Shown here one piece after another: positions 20,225 through 31,361 of a stretch of 59,994 nucleotides of DNA. Position 1 is the first letter of the stretch; every line of letters begins with the position of its first letter. The position numbers and the translations under genes are program-made. The notes under the pieces were generated by a model. That model was not told the origin of the DNA. It did no database searches and was given only the letters and a program-made list of their open reading frames with translations. Source of the stretch: Nemertoderma westbladi (lineage: Eukaryota > Xenacoelomorpha > Nemertodermatida > Nemertodermatidae); assembly GCA_032718475.1 (NCBI GenBank), contig JAUCBJ010002243.1:1-59994 (forward strand). The letters run 5' to 3'.

Positions 20225-21527
20225 CAAGTTACTTTTTTTACTCAGTTCATAAAGGTGTCAAGTATAATTGCAGTTATTTGAGTTACTTTTTTTACTCGGT
20301 TCATAAAGGGGTCAAGTACAATTGCAGTTATTCAAGTTACTTTTTTACTCAGTTCATAAAGGTGTCAAGTATAATTGCTTTACTTCAAGTTACTTTTACT
20401 CAGTTCGTAAAGGTGTCAAGTATAATTGCAGTTATTCAAGTTACTTTTTTTACTCAGTTCATAAAGGTGTCAAGTATAATTGCTTTACTTCAAGTTACTT
20501 TTACTCAGTTTGTAAAGGGGTCAAGTATAATTGCAGTAATTCAAGTTACTTTTTTACTCAGTTCATAAAGGTGTCAAGTATAATTGCTTTACTTCAAGTT
20601 ACTTTTACTCAGTTCGTAAAGGTGTCAAGTATAATTACAGTTATTCAAGTTACTTTTTTACTCAGTTCATAAAGGTGTCAAGTATAATTGCTTTACTTCC
20701 AGTTACTTTTACTCAGTTCATAAAGGTATCAAGTATAATTGCAGTTATTCAAATTGCTTTTCTACTCAGTTCATAAAGGTGTCAAGTATAATTGCTTTAC
20801 TTCCAGTTACTTTTTTTACTCAGTTCATAAAGGTAACAAGTATAATTGCAGTTATTCAAATTGCTTTTCTACTCAGTTCATAAAGGTGTCAAGTATAATT
20901 GCTTTACTTCCAGTTACTTTTACTCAGTTCATAAAGCTGTCAAGTATAATTGCAGTTATTCAAGTTACGTTTTTTACTCTGTTCATAAAGGTGTCAAGTA
21001 TAATTGCTTTGTTTCCAGTTACTTTTACTCAGTTCATAAAGGTGTCAAGTATAATTGCTTTACTTCCAGTTACTTTTACTCAGTTCATAAAGGTATCAAG
21101 TATAATTGCAGTTATTCAAATTGCTTTTCTACTCAGTTCATAAAGGTAAGTATAATTGCTTTACTTACAGTTACTTTTACTCAGTTCATAAAGGTATCAA
21201 GTATAATTGCAGTTATTCAAATTACTTTTTTTACTCAGTTCATAAAGGTGTCAAGTATAATTGCAGTTATTCAAGTTACTTTTTTTACTCAGTTCATAAA
21301 GGGGTCAAGTATAATTTTAGTTATTCAAGTTACTTTTTTACTCAGTTCATAAAGGTGTCAAGTATAATTGCTTTACTTCCAGTTACTTTTACTCAGTTCA
21401 TAAAGGTGTCAAGTATAATTGCAGTTATTCAAGTTACTTTTTTACTCAGTTCATAAAGGTGTCAAGTATAATTGCAGTTATTCAAGTAACTTTTTTTACT
21501 CAGTTCATAAAGGTGTCAAGTATAATT
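20225..21527. repeat. 51-54-bp minisatellite, array 2
   Basis: About 25 units of the same repeat as array 1, with both unit sub-types interspersed, some in regular alternation. The open frames through it encode phrases such as FYSVHKGVKYN and TQFIKVSSIIA, which are two frames of the same unit. Confidence 0.95.
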
Positions 21528-22245
21528 GGTATAAAACATGTAATGCAAAATCTGACCTTTTTATTAATGCCCTACCAAAACTACAATATATCCACTGTAT
21601 CTAACTTGATTCGATTTTGGTCATACATATAGATAGACCAAGAGTATTTATTGTTGTGGTTAGAGTTTTAGTACATCGTTCTTTTTTGTGTTTCAGTCAC
21701 ACTTTCATGACTTTGTGAATAAGTTGGGAAGCTCCAACTTCGTCCTTAAATAGCGAGGAATTCTTTAGTCCCTTTGTAACTAACTATAGTACACAGTAGC
21801 TTTTCCACGAATGGAACCTTCCAGCCTTTATCATGCCAATTTATATATATTATTATATATAAATTCTTGTCTGACTGTGGACTTGTGTGACTTGGTTGAC
21901 TGTGGTTTCTTATCGGGAGTAGCTGGAATAGGGCAGTGGTTTCACTCTCACTACGAAATGGCACTTGAGCGTGCCACCCACAGGAAGATATCCATATTTC
22001 CTTGAACAACGCTGCCAGATTTTTGTTTTTCGTACAGGAGTCAATGATATGGATTCAATGGACAAGCTATTGAACCACTAACCCTACAGTACCGAAATTA
22101 TAAAACCGCAGGTTACGCACAATTAAAAAGTTAACGAATTAATCAACCAGTCACAGTTCAGGTTTTAATTATAACTATATTAGTTATTAATAAAATAACA
22201 ATTTTATTTTACCTTCCCACTAAGTCGATGTTTCTCTACAACTAA
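21528..22245. repeat. Satellite spacer 2 (~715 bp)
   Basis: Second copy of the spacer, carrying the gtggttagagttttagtacatcg segment that spacers 1 and 4 lack. Nearly identical to spacer 3. The 87-codon minus-strand frame at 21746-22009 is shared with spacer 3 but shows no protein-like motif. Confidence 0.9.
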
Positions 22246-23191
22246 AGTTACTTTTTTTACTCAGTTCATAAAGGTGTCAAGTATAATTGCAGTTATTCGA
22301 GTTACTTTTTTTACTCGGTTCATAAAGGGGTCAAGTATAATTGCAGTTATTCAAGTTACTTTTTTACTCAGTTCATAAAGGTGTCAAGTATAATTGCTTT
22401 ACTTCCAGTTACTTTTTTTACTCAGTTCATAAAGGTATCAAGTATAATTGCAGTTATTCAAATTGCTTTTCTACTCAGTTCATAAAGGTGTCAAGTATAA
22501 TTGCTTTACTTCCAGTTACTTTTTTTACTCGGTTCATAAAGGGGTCAAGTATAATTGCAGTTATTCAAGTTACTTTTTTACTCAGTTCATAAAGGTGTCA
22601 AGTATAATTGCTTTACTTCCAGTTACTTTTTTTACTCAGTTCATAAAGGTATCAAGTATAATTGCAGTTATTCAAATTGCTTTTCTACTCAGTTCATAAA
22701 GGTGTCAAGTATAATTGCTTTACTTCCAGTTACTTTTTTTACTCAGTTCATAAAGGTATCAAGTATAATTGCAGTTATTCAAGTTACGTTTTTTACTCTG
22801 TTCATAAAGGTGTCAAGTATAATTGCTTTGTTTCCAGTTACTTTTACTCAGTTCATAAAGGTGTCAAGTATAATTGCTTTGTTTCCAGTTACTTTTACTC
22901 AGTTCATAAAGGTGTCAAGTATAATTGCTTTACTTCCAGTTACTTTTACTCAGTTCATAAAGGAGTCAAGTATAATTGCAGTTATTCAAGTTACTTTTTT
23001 ACTCAGTTCATAAAGGTGTCAAGTATAATTGCAGTTATTCAAGTTACTTTTTTTACTCAGTTCATAAAGGTGGCAAGTATAATTGCAGTTATTCAAGTTA
23101 CTTTTTTACTCAGTTCATAAAGGTGTCAAGTATAATTGCAGTTATTCAAGTAACTTTTTTTACTCAGTTCATAAAGGTGTCAAGTATAATT
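22246..23191. repeat. 51-54-bp minisatellite, array 3
   Basis: About 18 units of the same repeat. The run of units is largely shared in order with the first part of array 4, indicating block duplication. Confidence 0.95.
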
Positions 23192-23911
23192 GGTATAAAA
23201 AACATGTAATGCAAAATCTGACCTTTTTATTAATGCCCTACCAAAACTACAATATATCCACTGTATCTAACTTGATTCGATTTTGGTCATACATATAGAT
23301 AGACCAAGAGTATTTATTGTTGTGGTTAGAGTTTTAGTACATCGTTCTTTTTTGTGTTTCAGTCACACTTTCATGACTTTGTGAATAAGTTGGGAAGCTC
23401 CAACTTCGTCCTTAAACAGCGAGGAATTCTTTAGTCCCTTTGTAACTAACTATAGTACACATTAGCTTTTCCACGAATGGAACCTTCCAGCCTTTACCAT
23501 GCCAATTTATATATATTATTATATATAAATTCTTGTCTGACTGTGGACTTGTGTGACTTGGTTGACTGTAGTTTCTTATCGGGAGTAGCTGGAATAGGGC
23601 AGTGGTTTCACTCTCACTACGAAATGACACTTGAGCGTGCCACCCACAGGAAGATATCCATATTTCCTTGAACAACGCTGCCAGATTTTTGTTTTTCGTA
23701 CAGGATTCAATGATATGGATTCAATGGACAAGCTATTGAACCACTAACCCTACAGTACCGAAATTATAAAACCGCAGGTTACGCACAATTAAAAAGTTAA
23801 CGAATTAATCAACCAGTCACAGTTCAGGTTTTAATTATAACTATATTAGTTATTAATAAAATAACAATTTTATTTTACCTTCCCACTAAGTCGATGTTTC
23901 TCTACAACTAA
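23192..23911. repeat. Satellite spacer 3 (~720 bp)
   Basis: Third spacer, near-identical to spacer 2 at a distance of about 1,665 bp. Differences are scattered single substitutions. Confidence 0.9.
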
Positions 23912-25816
23912 AGTTACTTTTTTTACTCAGTTCATAAAGGTGTCAAGTATAATTGCTTTACTTCCAGTTACTTTTTTTACTCGGTTCATAAAGGGGTCAA
24001 GTATAATTGCAGTTATTCAAGTTACTTTTTTACTCAGTTCATAAAGGTGTCAAGTATAATTGCTTTACTTCCAGTTACTTTTTTTACTCAGTTCATAAAG
24101 GTATCAAGTATAATTGCAGTTATTCAAATTGCTTTTCTACTCAGTTCATAAAGGTGTCAAGTATAATTGCTTTACTTCCAGTTACTTTTTTTACTCAGTT
24201 CATAAAGGTATCAAGTATAATTGCAGTTATTCAAGTTACTTTTTTACTCAGTTCATAAAGGTGTCAAGTATAATTGCTTTACTTCCAGTTACTTTTTTTA
24301 CTCAGTTCATAAAGGTATCAAGTATAATTGCAGTTATTCAAATTGCTTTTCTACTCAGTTCATAAAGGTGTCAAGTATAATTGCTTTACTTCCAGTTACT
24401 TTTTTTACTCGGTTCATAAAGGGGTCAAGTATAATTGCAGTTATTCAAGTTACTTTTTTACTCAGTTCATAAAGGTGTCAAGTATAATTGCTTTACTTCC
24501 AGTTACTTTTTTTACTCAGTTCATAAAGGTATCAAGTATAATTGCAGTTATTCAAATTGCTTTTCTACTCTGTTCATAAAGGTGTCAAGTATAATTGCTT
24601 TACTTCCAGTTACTTTTTTTACTCAGTTCATAAAGGTATCAAGTATAATTGCAGTTATTCAAGTTACGTTTTTTACTCTGTTCATAAAGGTGTCAAGTAT
24701 AATTGCAGTTATTCAAGTTACTTTTTTTACTCAGTTCATAAAGGTGGCAAGTATAATTGCAGTTATTCAAGTTACTTTTTTACTCAGTTCATAAAGGTGT
24801 CAAGTATAATTGCAGTTATTCAAGTTACTTTTTTTACTCAGTTCATAAAGGTGGCAAGTATAATTGCAGTTATTCAAGTTACTTTTTTACTCAGTTCATA
24901 AAGGTGTCAAGTATAATTGCAGTTATTCAAGTTACTTTTTTACTCAGTTCATAAAGGTGTCAAGTATAATTGCAGTTATTCAAGTTACTTTTTTTACTCA
25001 GTTCATAAAGGTGGCAAGTATAATTGCAGTTATTCAAGTTACTTTTTTACTCAGTTCATAAAGGTGTCAAGTATAATTGCAGTTATTCAAGTTACTTTTT
25101 TTACTCAGTTCATAAAGGTGGCAAGTATAATTGCAGTTATTCAAGTTACTTTTTTACTCAGTTCATAAAGGTGTCAAGTATAATTGCAGTTATTCAAGTT
25201 ACTTTTTTTACTCAGTTCATAAAGGTGGCAAGTATAATTGCAGTTATTCAAGTTACTTTTTTACTCAGTTCATAAAGGTGTCAAGTATAATTGCAGTTAT
25301 TCAAGTTACGTTTTTTACTCAGTTCATAAAGGTGTCAAGTATAATTGCTTTGTTTCCAGTTACTTTTTTTACTCAGTTCATAAAGGTGTCAAGTATAAAT
25401 TGCTGTACTTCCAGTACTTTTACGCAGTTCATAAAGGTATCAAGTATAATTGCAGTTATTCAAGTTACTTTTTTTACTCAGTTCATAAAGGTGTCAAGTA
25501 TAATTGCAGTTATTCAAGTTACGTTTTTTACTCTGTTCATAAAGGTGTCAAGTATAATTGCTTTGTTTCCAGTTACTTTTACTCAGTTCATAAAGGTGTC
25601 AAGTATAATTGCTTTGTTTCCAGTTACTTTTACTCAGTTCATAAAGGTGTCAAGTATAATTGCTTTGTTTCCAGTTACTTTTACTCAGTTCATAAAGGTG
25701 TCAAGTATAATTGCTTTACTTCCAGTTACTTTTACTCAGTTCATAAAGGTATCAAGTATAATTGCAGTTATTCAAATTGCTTTTCTACTCAGTTCATAAA
25801 GGTGTCAAGTACAATT
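23912..25816. repeat. 51-54-bp minisatellite, array 4
   Basis: The longest uninterrupted array (~36 units). Around 24700-25270 a two-unit dimer of 107 bp (one unit with gtgtcaag, one with gtggcaag) is repeated about five times with almost no change, showing recent local amplification. Confidence 0.95.
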
Positions 25817-26514
25817 GGTATAAAACATGTAATGGAAAATCTGACCTTTTTATTAACGCCCTACCAAAACTACAATATATCCACTGTATCTAACTTGATT
25901 CGATTTTGTTCATACATATAGATAGACCAAGAGTATTCATTGTTGTAGTTTCTTTTTTGTGTTTCAGTCACACTTTCATGACTTTGTGAATAAATTGGGA
26001 AGCTCTAACTTCGTCCTTAAATAGGGAGGAATTCTTTAGTCCCTTTGTAACTAACTATAATACACAGTAGCTTTTCCACGAATGGAACCTTCCAGCCTTT
26101 ACCATGCCAATTTATATATATTATTATATATAAATTATTGTCTGACTGTGGACTTGTGTGACTTGGTTGACTGGTTTCTTATCGGGAGTAGCTGGGATAG
26201 CGCAGTGGTTTCACTCTCACTACGAGATGGCACTTGAGCGTGCCACCCACAGGAAGATATCCATATTTCCTTGAACAACGCTGCCAGATTTTTGTTTTTC
26301 GTACAGGATTCAATGATATGGATTCAATGGACAAGCTATTGAACGACTAACCCTACAGTACCGAAAATATATAACCGCAGGTTACGCACAATTAAAAAGT
26401 TAACGAATTAGTCAACCAGTCACAGTTCAGGTTTTAAATATAACTATATTAGTTATTAATAAAATAAAAATTTTATTTTACCTTCCCACTAAGTCGATGT
26501 TTCTCTAGATCTCA
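25817..26514. repeat. Satellite spacer 4 (~700 bp)
   Basis: Fourth spacer, near-identical to spacer 1, about 6.29 kb away. The flanking units also match: both are preceded by gtacaattggtataaaac and followed by ctcaagttactttttttact. Confidence 0.9.
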
Positions 26515-26600
26515 AGTTACTTTTTTTACTCAGTTCATAAAGGTGTCAAGTATAATTGCAGTTATTTGAGTTACTTTTTTTACTCAGTTCATAAAGGTGT
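26515..26600. repeat. Minisatellite array 5, part before the gypsy insertion
   Basis: Less than two units remain before the retrotransposon. The second unit is cut after ataaaggtgt and resumes at 31362 with ggtgtcaag, so 26515-26600 and 31362-33066 were one array. Confidence 0.93.
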
Positions 26601-26901
26601 TGTTAGATTATGTATTGTTAGGGCTCTAGTAGACCCTGGCTTGGTGGTGGTTAGATCCAACCTACTGGTCTTTTAGCTACCGGTCCTCTTCTGGTATTCC
26701 GGTATTCTGTCTTTCCTATCTTCTAGGTCTGTAGGTACAGTAACCGTTACCGGTACCTACTGTACTGCTGTACTGATGTGCTGTAAGGTGGTGGGTGTGT
26801 TCGTTGGTCTGTTGGTTCATATTATTGTTTGATATGCTGTTCTGTATGTCGACCATTAATAAACTGATGCAGCTGGTATTCATTTATTTCCGATCCCAAT
26901 A
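26601..26901 (+). repeat. 5' LTR of the gypsy element
   Basis: Begins TGTTAGATTATG and ends GATCCCAATA, directly before the primer-binding site. It is repeated at 31061-31361. An AATAAAC motif (around 26857) could serve as the polyadenylation signal. Confidence 0.93.
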
Positions 26902-26914
26902 TGGCGCAGTGATG
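26902..26914 (+). promoter_or_regulatory. Primer-binding site, tRNA-Ser type
   Basis: TGGCGCAGT begins at the first base after the LTR. It is complementary to a tRNA ending ACTGCGCCA, the serine tRNA 3' end used as primer by several insect gypsy-type elements. The match beyond nine bases is uncertain. Confidence 0.65.
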
Positions 26915-27157
26915 TACTTGATGTTCCTACAACCCTATTCAAATGGTGGACATTCCAGCGCATTCAGCAGGTTAGATAATTCAACATTATTCTACCGGTT
27001 GCCTCTACTGATTCTGATCTAGGCCTAGCTACCTACCTATACTTCTGGTGGTGTACCTAATCCAGTACTCTTCTAAACTAAGCCCTTGGGACGGACAGTG
27101 GAGTGACTCGCGCTGGTTATCGTTGTCGTTGTGTAGCTACTACGTTGGCGAAAAACA

Positions 27158-27310
27158 CAGCGACGACGGTAGCCTACATCGGCGCTGATGACCTTGCGCT
27201 GTCCGGGGGCCGTGAGGGGTAGGCAGCGACGACGGTAGCCTACATTGGCGCTGAGGAGGACCTTGCGCTGTCCGGGGGCCGTGAGGGGTAGGCAGCGACG
27301 CCCGCTAGCC
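27158..27310. repeat. ~67-bp tandem duplication in the gypsy leader
   Basis: Two full copies and the start of a third, each beginning gcagcgacg and containing cttgcgctgtccggggg. They are much more GC-rich than the surrounding element. Position between primer site and gag is where packaging signals usually lie. Confidence 0.8.
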
Positions 27311-27512
27311 TAATTATAACTACCGGTACCTATTCAATTCACATTCAGCAGTCAGGCGGTATTCCAGTCTGCCAGTATTCGATAACTACAGATTTTGGGT
27401 GATTTGCGTGCAAAAGTTTTGCACATTTTTGCAAAATTTTTTCTTTTCGGATTTTTCAAATTTTTTCGGATATTTAATTTCCTGAAATTTCTCTAATATT
27501 CAACAGTCAGAT

Positions 27513-29591
27513 ATGCCTACTAAAGCTGAACTCGAAACCGAACTGGAGGTTTTAAGAGAACAGTTGGCTGGTCGTGGTAATCCTGATCCCACCTCAGCTC
27601 TTCTACATGCTTTAGTTAAATCACAACGCGAGTTGGCTGATTCCTTAGCACAATCCCAAGCCCAAAATGCCCATCAATTTCAACAATTACTTGGTCAACC
27701 ACATCAACCTGTAGTTCATCAGGCTGACTCAACCCCTCGTAATCTTCAAATTAAAGCACCAATTGCTTTAGAACCGGATTTCAGTTTAGCAAAATTTGAA
27801 ACTTGGAAGTCGGTTTGGGCGGATTATTATTCTGCATTTCAGATTGATAGAATGGTTAGGGATAGGCAAATCTGTATTTTCAGGAGTTACCTTTCTATAG
27901 GTATGCGCTCTACACTGGAACAAGTTATTGACATTCCTCCTGACACACATGATAATCCTTTAACAGTTCAGGTGTTAATAGATTGTATTCAAAGTTATTT
28001 TCGTGGTAAACGGAATATAGCCCTTGATTGTGTTCAGTTTGATAATAGGAAACAACGTCAAAATGAAAATTTTGATAGCTACCTGGTTGCTATTAAAGAT
28101 CTTGCTCGAGATGCTGATCTATGTCGTCATTGTTTCGATCGGCGGTTGACTACTCGAATTATGTCTGGTATTTCTTGCAAGGACACCAGATCTAAACTTC
28201 TTGCATTGACTCCATTTCCATCGCTTGAAGATGCTGTAAATCTTTGTAGGTCTGAGCAATCAGCCCAAGCTGGAGTTCAGGATTTAAAAAACCCTTCAAT
28301 CAACCAAGCTTCTCGACAATCTCGTTTTCACAACAAAAAGCCTTATAATTCCAGGTGCAACAATTCTTCTAAATCCAATTCCAGAAACAATTCTTCAACT
28401 ACTGGCCCTATAGTTTGTTATGGTTGTGGTAAAACAGACCATAAACGCGCTGACTGTCCAGCAAGGAACAAAGATTGTTCTTATTGTGGCAAGGAAGGCC
28501 ACTTTGCCAGTGTTTGTCGGTCTAAACAAAATAATTCGAATTCATCTTCAAAACCTAAGACACAACCCATTAGCCGCATCACCCTCAATTTGGTTGGAAG
28601 CCATAATCGACAAGCTCCGAAAGTATTTCTGAACTTCTGTCATATCGCAACAGGACATTTATTCGGTTCTCTCAAAGCAACTCCAGATACTGGTGCTGAG
28701 GCCACTGTTGCCGGCTTAGATTTTCTTCAGGCCCTTTCTATTGACAAAGAAAATTTACTTCCACCAGACCATGATGATCTTTCTGCTGCTAATGGTAGTC
28801 TTCTTTCATGCATTGGTCTCCTCCACACCACAATTTCCTATGGCGAATATTCAACTGATGAGCTTATCTGCATTTGTGAAGAAGTCAACGGAATTCTTAT
28901 GGCATGGTATACTTGTCAAAACCTAGGAATTATTTCAAGTTCATATCCAGAACCAGTGGCAGAAATTCAGTCTGTTGCTTCTTCTAATTCTTCTAATATG
29001 TCACCTATTGGTATTAAAAACTCAATTCCAACAACATCATTCAAGGTTGACTTACATCTTTCTGATGAACCTTCGCCTTCAGAATGGGATACTGTTAAGC
29101 AGAAACTCATAAAGGCTTATTCTGATGTTTTTGACCAAGATGACAAACTTCGTCCAATGAATGGCCCACCCATGACCATTTCATTAAAAGATGATGCCCA
29201 ACCATATGCTATTCATACAGCCAGGCAACTTCCTTTAGCCATTAGAGACTGGGCTAAAGCTCGCTCAGAGAAAATGGTTGAACAAGGTATTATTTGTCCA
29301 GTTCTGGATAACGAACCAACTGATTGGGTCCATCCTTCCAATATCACTTCCGATATCACTTCTGATATCACTTCCGATATCACTTCCAATATCACTTCTG
29401 ATATCACTTCCGATATCACTTCCGATATCACTTCTGATATCACTTCCGATATCACTTCCGATATCACTTCTGATATCACTTCCGATATCACTTCCGATAT
29501 CACTTCCGATATCACTTCCGATATCACTTCCTCTATTAGCGAAAAGGCAGGCCCTCTTCGGGACCTTCTTAAAGTGAAGGGGACAACATAG
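27513..29591 (+). CDS. gypsy Gag-protease with truncated RT (692 aa)
   Basis: Structural and protease part of the LTR element. Residues ~1-60 form a coiled coil, and 75-260 the gag core. Two CCHC zinc knuckles follow (CYGCGKTDHKRADC near residue 302 and CSYCGKEGHFASVC near 321). The aspartic protease carries DTGAEATV near 392. The RT connector reaches EQGIICPVLDNEPTDW near 590, just before the first RT block. There the sequence changes to an in-frame SDIT repeat (residues ~609-672) and re-enters pol at SEKAGPLRDLLKVKG, normally the end of the RT thumb, before an in-frame TAG. The ATG at 27513 follows the leader and is the first in frame. The RT catalytic YxDD is absent. Confidence 0.9.
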   Translation: MPTKAELETELEVLREQLAGRGNPDPTSALLHALVKSQRELADSLAQSQAQNAHQFQQLLGQPHQPVVHQADSTPRNLQIKAPIALEPDFSLAKFETWKSVWADYYSAFQIDRMVRDRQICIFRSYLSIGMRSTLEQVIDIPPDTHDNPLTVQVLIDCIQSYFRGKRNIALDCVQFDNRKQRQNENFDSYLVAIKDLARDADLCRHCFDRRLTTRIMSGISCKDTRSKLLALTPFPSLEDAVNLCRSEQSAQAGVQDLKNPSINQASRQSRFHNKKPYNSRCNNSSKSNSRNNSSTTGPIVCYGCGKTDHKRADCPARNKDCSYCGKEGHFASVCRSKQNNSNSSSKPKTQPISRITLNLVGSHNRQAPKVFLNFCHIATGHLFGSLKATPDTGAEATVAGLDFLQALSIDKENLLPPDHDDLSAANGSLLSCIGLLHTTISYGEYSTDELICICEEVNGILMAWYTCQNLGIISSSYPEPVAEIQSVASSNSSNMSPIGIKNSIPTTSFKVDLHLSDEPSPSEWDTVKQKLIKAYSDVFDQDDKLRPMNGPPMTISLKDDAQPYAIHTARQLPLAIRDWAKARSEKMVEQGIICPVLDNEPTDWVHPSNITSDITSDITSDITSNITSDITSDITSDITSDITSDITSDITSDITSDITSDITSDITSDITSSISEKAGPLRDLLKVKGTT
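29338..29532. repeat. 12-bp tandem repeat replacing the RT core
   Basis: About 16 units of the type gatatcacttcc/t. Because the unit is 12 bp, the frame is kept and reads SDIT repeatedly. On the opposite strand it also gives open frames (SEVI and GSDI repeats), which are not genes. It sits exactly where RT blocks should be. Confidence 0.92.
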
Positions 29592-30950
29592 AGTGAACAT
29601 TCGATTCCAGACGCACTTTCCCGTGCCCCTGTTTCGGATCCTACTCCAGAGGATATTCTTTGTGATACAGATGTCAATGACCATGTTTCTGCAGTCATTC
29701 GTCATGTGTCTACCTCAATTGTTGTCTCTGATGCTCCAAGTCATCTCAAGGATTCATATATTGAGTCTATCCGATCATCTGCAAAGGATGATATTTCTTA
29801 CATGGCTTTGGTGGATGCTGTTATTTCTGGATTTCCCTCAACATCCACACAATGTTCTGTGCACATACGCCCATTCTGGAATGTGCGACATCAGTTATCT
29901 TGTGAAGATAATCTTCTTTTATTAGGTTCCCGGATTGTAATTCCATCTTCCCTCCGCAAGAATGTCCTGAAGCACCTTCATGATGCTCATCAGGGCATTG
30001 AACGTTCTAAGAGGAGAGCTAGGCAAACTGTATTCTGGCCTGGTATCAATAGCGATATTACAAACATAGTCGATTCTTGTCCCCAGTGTCAACTTTATCA
30101 ACCAAGTTTACCTAAAGAGTCTCTCCAAAGCGACCCTCATCCATGTCTTCCAACGGAGGATTGCTCTGCTGATCTTTTCTACTTCAGCACCTGGTCATAC
30201 CTGGTTTATGTCGATAGATATTCTGGGTGGCCATGCGTTCATTCTTGGCGCGCTGATCCTTCCAGCTCTCAAGTTATTTCAGCTCTTCGAGGATGGTTCA
30301 AAGATTTCGGTATTCCAAAATGCCTTCGTTCTGATGGTGGTACATAATTTAATTCAGCACGTTATCATGATTTCTTATCCGAATGGAATATCATCCCTGA
30401 GTATTCTACTCCTGAGTATCCTCAGTCTAATGGCCATGCAGAGGGGGCTGTAAAGGCCATGAAATCATTGATAAAAAAGTTAGATATCAAAGGAGATCTA
30501 AACTCTACTTGCTTTGTTCGTGGTTTGCTAGAATGGAGAAATACTCCTAAAGAACATGGAATGTCTCCAGCTCAACTGTTGTTCGGTAGATCCCTCCGTT
30601 CCACTATACCAGCTCATTCGTCCACACTGGCAGGTGATTCATTCCCTATCCCTGGTCCTTCAACGTCTTCAGCAACTGAATCATATTATAATGATCATGC
30701 TCACGACTTAACCCCGATTCCTATTGGTTCCCGAGTTTGCATCCAGAGTGCACATTCCAAACTATGGAACAAATCTGGTATCGTCCTTTCCCGTGGTACT
30801 AGGCGAGATTACAGGATAGAACTAGACAATGGTCGGGTGTATTGGAGAAATATCGTCGTTATCTGCGTTCCATCCCAGATGACTCTTCTCTTTGTGACAT
30901 AACGCCTCAAAAACAGGTACAGTTCGCTGATGATCTTCCCAGGCGCAGTT
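29592..30950 (+). pseudogene. gypsy integrase, with two in-frame lesions
   Basis: Same frame as Gag. After the TAG at 29589 it reads HSIPDALSRAP, the usual end of RNase H, so nearly all of RNase H is also lost. The integrase HHCC zinc domain is seen as HDAHQGIERSK through SCPQCQ (around 29980-30090). The catalytic Asp before an LRSDGGT block lies near 30330, followed at 30345 by a TAA where a Gln or similar is expected. The catalytic Glu lies in PQSNGHAEGAVKAMK near 30430. A one-base shift near 30855 moves the C-terminus into another frame, which ends with RRSSRTHKQPARFG near 30980. This enzyme would join element DNA to the host chromosome. Confidence 0.87.
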
Positions 30951-31049
30951 CGAGAACTCACAAGCAACCAGCAAGATTCGGAGTTCAATGAACTGACCTA
31001 TTGGTGGTGGTTGGATTTTTTTTTCAGTACAAATGTCTCCTACATTGTT

Positions 31050-31060
31050 CTTGGGGGAGA
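31050..31060 (+). promoter_or_regulatory. Polypurine tract of the gypsy element
   Basis: TTGGGGGAGA immediately precedes the 3' LTR, the expected position of the plus-strand primer. Confidence 0.8.
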
Positions 31061-31361
31061 TGTTAGATTATGTATTGTTAGGGCTCTAGTAGACCCTGGC
31101 TTGGTGGTGGTTAGATCCAACCTACTGGTCTTTTAGCTACCGGTCCTCTTCTGGTATTCCGGTATTCAGTCTTTCCTATCTTCTAGGTCTGTAGGTACAG
31201 TAACTGTTACCGGTACCTACTGTACTGCTGTACTGATGTGCTGTAAGGTGGTGGGTGTGTTCGTTGGTCTGTTGGTTCATATTATTGTTTGATATGCTGT
31301 TCTGTATGTCGACCATTAATAAACTGATGCAGCTGGTATTCATTTATTTCCGATCCCAATA
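31061..31361 (+). repeat. 3' LTR of the gypsy element
   Basis: Matches the 5' LTR over 301 bp with two visible substitutions (ctg versus cag, and accgtt versus actgtt). Followed by the target duplication GGTGT and the interrupted minisatellite unit. Confidence 0.93.

Larger units (their letters stand above)
26601..31361 (+). mobile_element. Ty3/gypsy LTR retrotransposon, young but defective
   Basis: A 4.76-kb element with 301-bp LTRs at both ends and a 5-bp target duplication GGTGT (26596-26600 and 31362-31366). A primer site follows the left LTR and a purine tract precedes the right one. One reading frame holds gag, protease, a stub of RT, and integrase, interrupted by a TAG at 29589, a TAA at 30345 and a frameshift near 30855. 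The RT core and RNase H are missing. I see only two differences between the LTRs (near 26714 and 26744 against 31174 and 31204), so insertion is recent. Motifs in gag, protease and integrase fit the Mag-like lineage. Confidence 0.93.

Noticed and set aside
21746-22009. 87-codon minus-strand frame conserved between spacers 2 and 3
   Set aside because: Conservation is explained by duplication of the whole spacer, and it is not kept in all five spacers.
19211-26600. Dozens of long plus-strand open frames (up to 227 codons) in the tandem arrays, with repeats such as FYSVHKGVKYN
   Set aside because: They arise because the 51-54-bp units lack stops in two frames. The same unit gives two unrelated peptides in different frames, so neither is a gene.
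29213-29705. Minus- and plus-strand frames rich in SEVI, GSDI and PISL repeats
   Set aside because: These are other-frame readings of the 12-bp repeat inside the gypsy element; only the SDIT frame connects to gag-pol.
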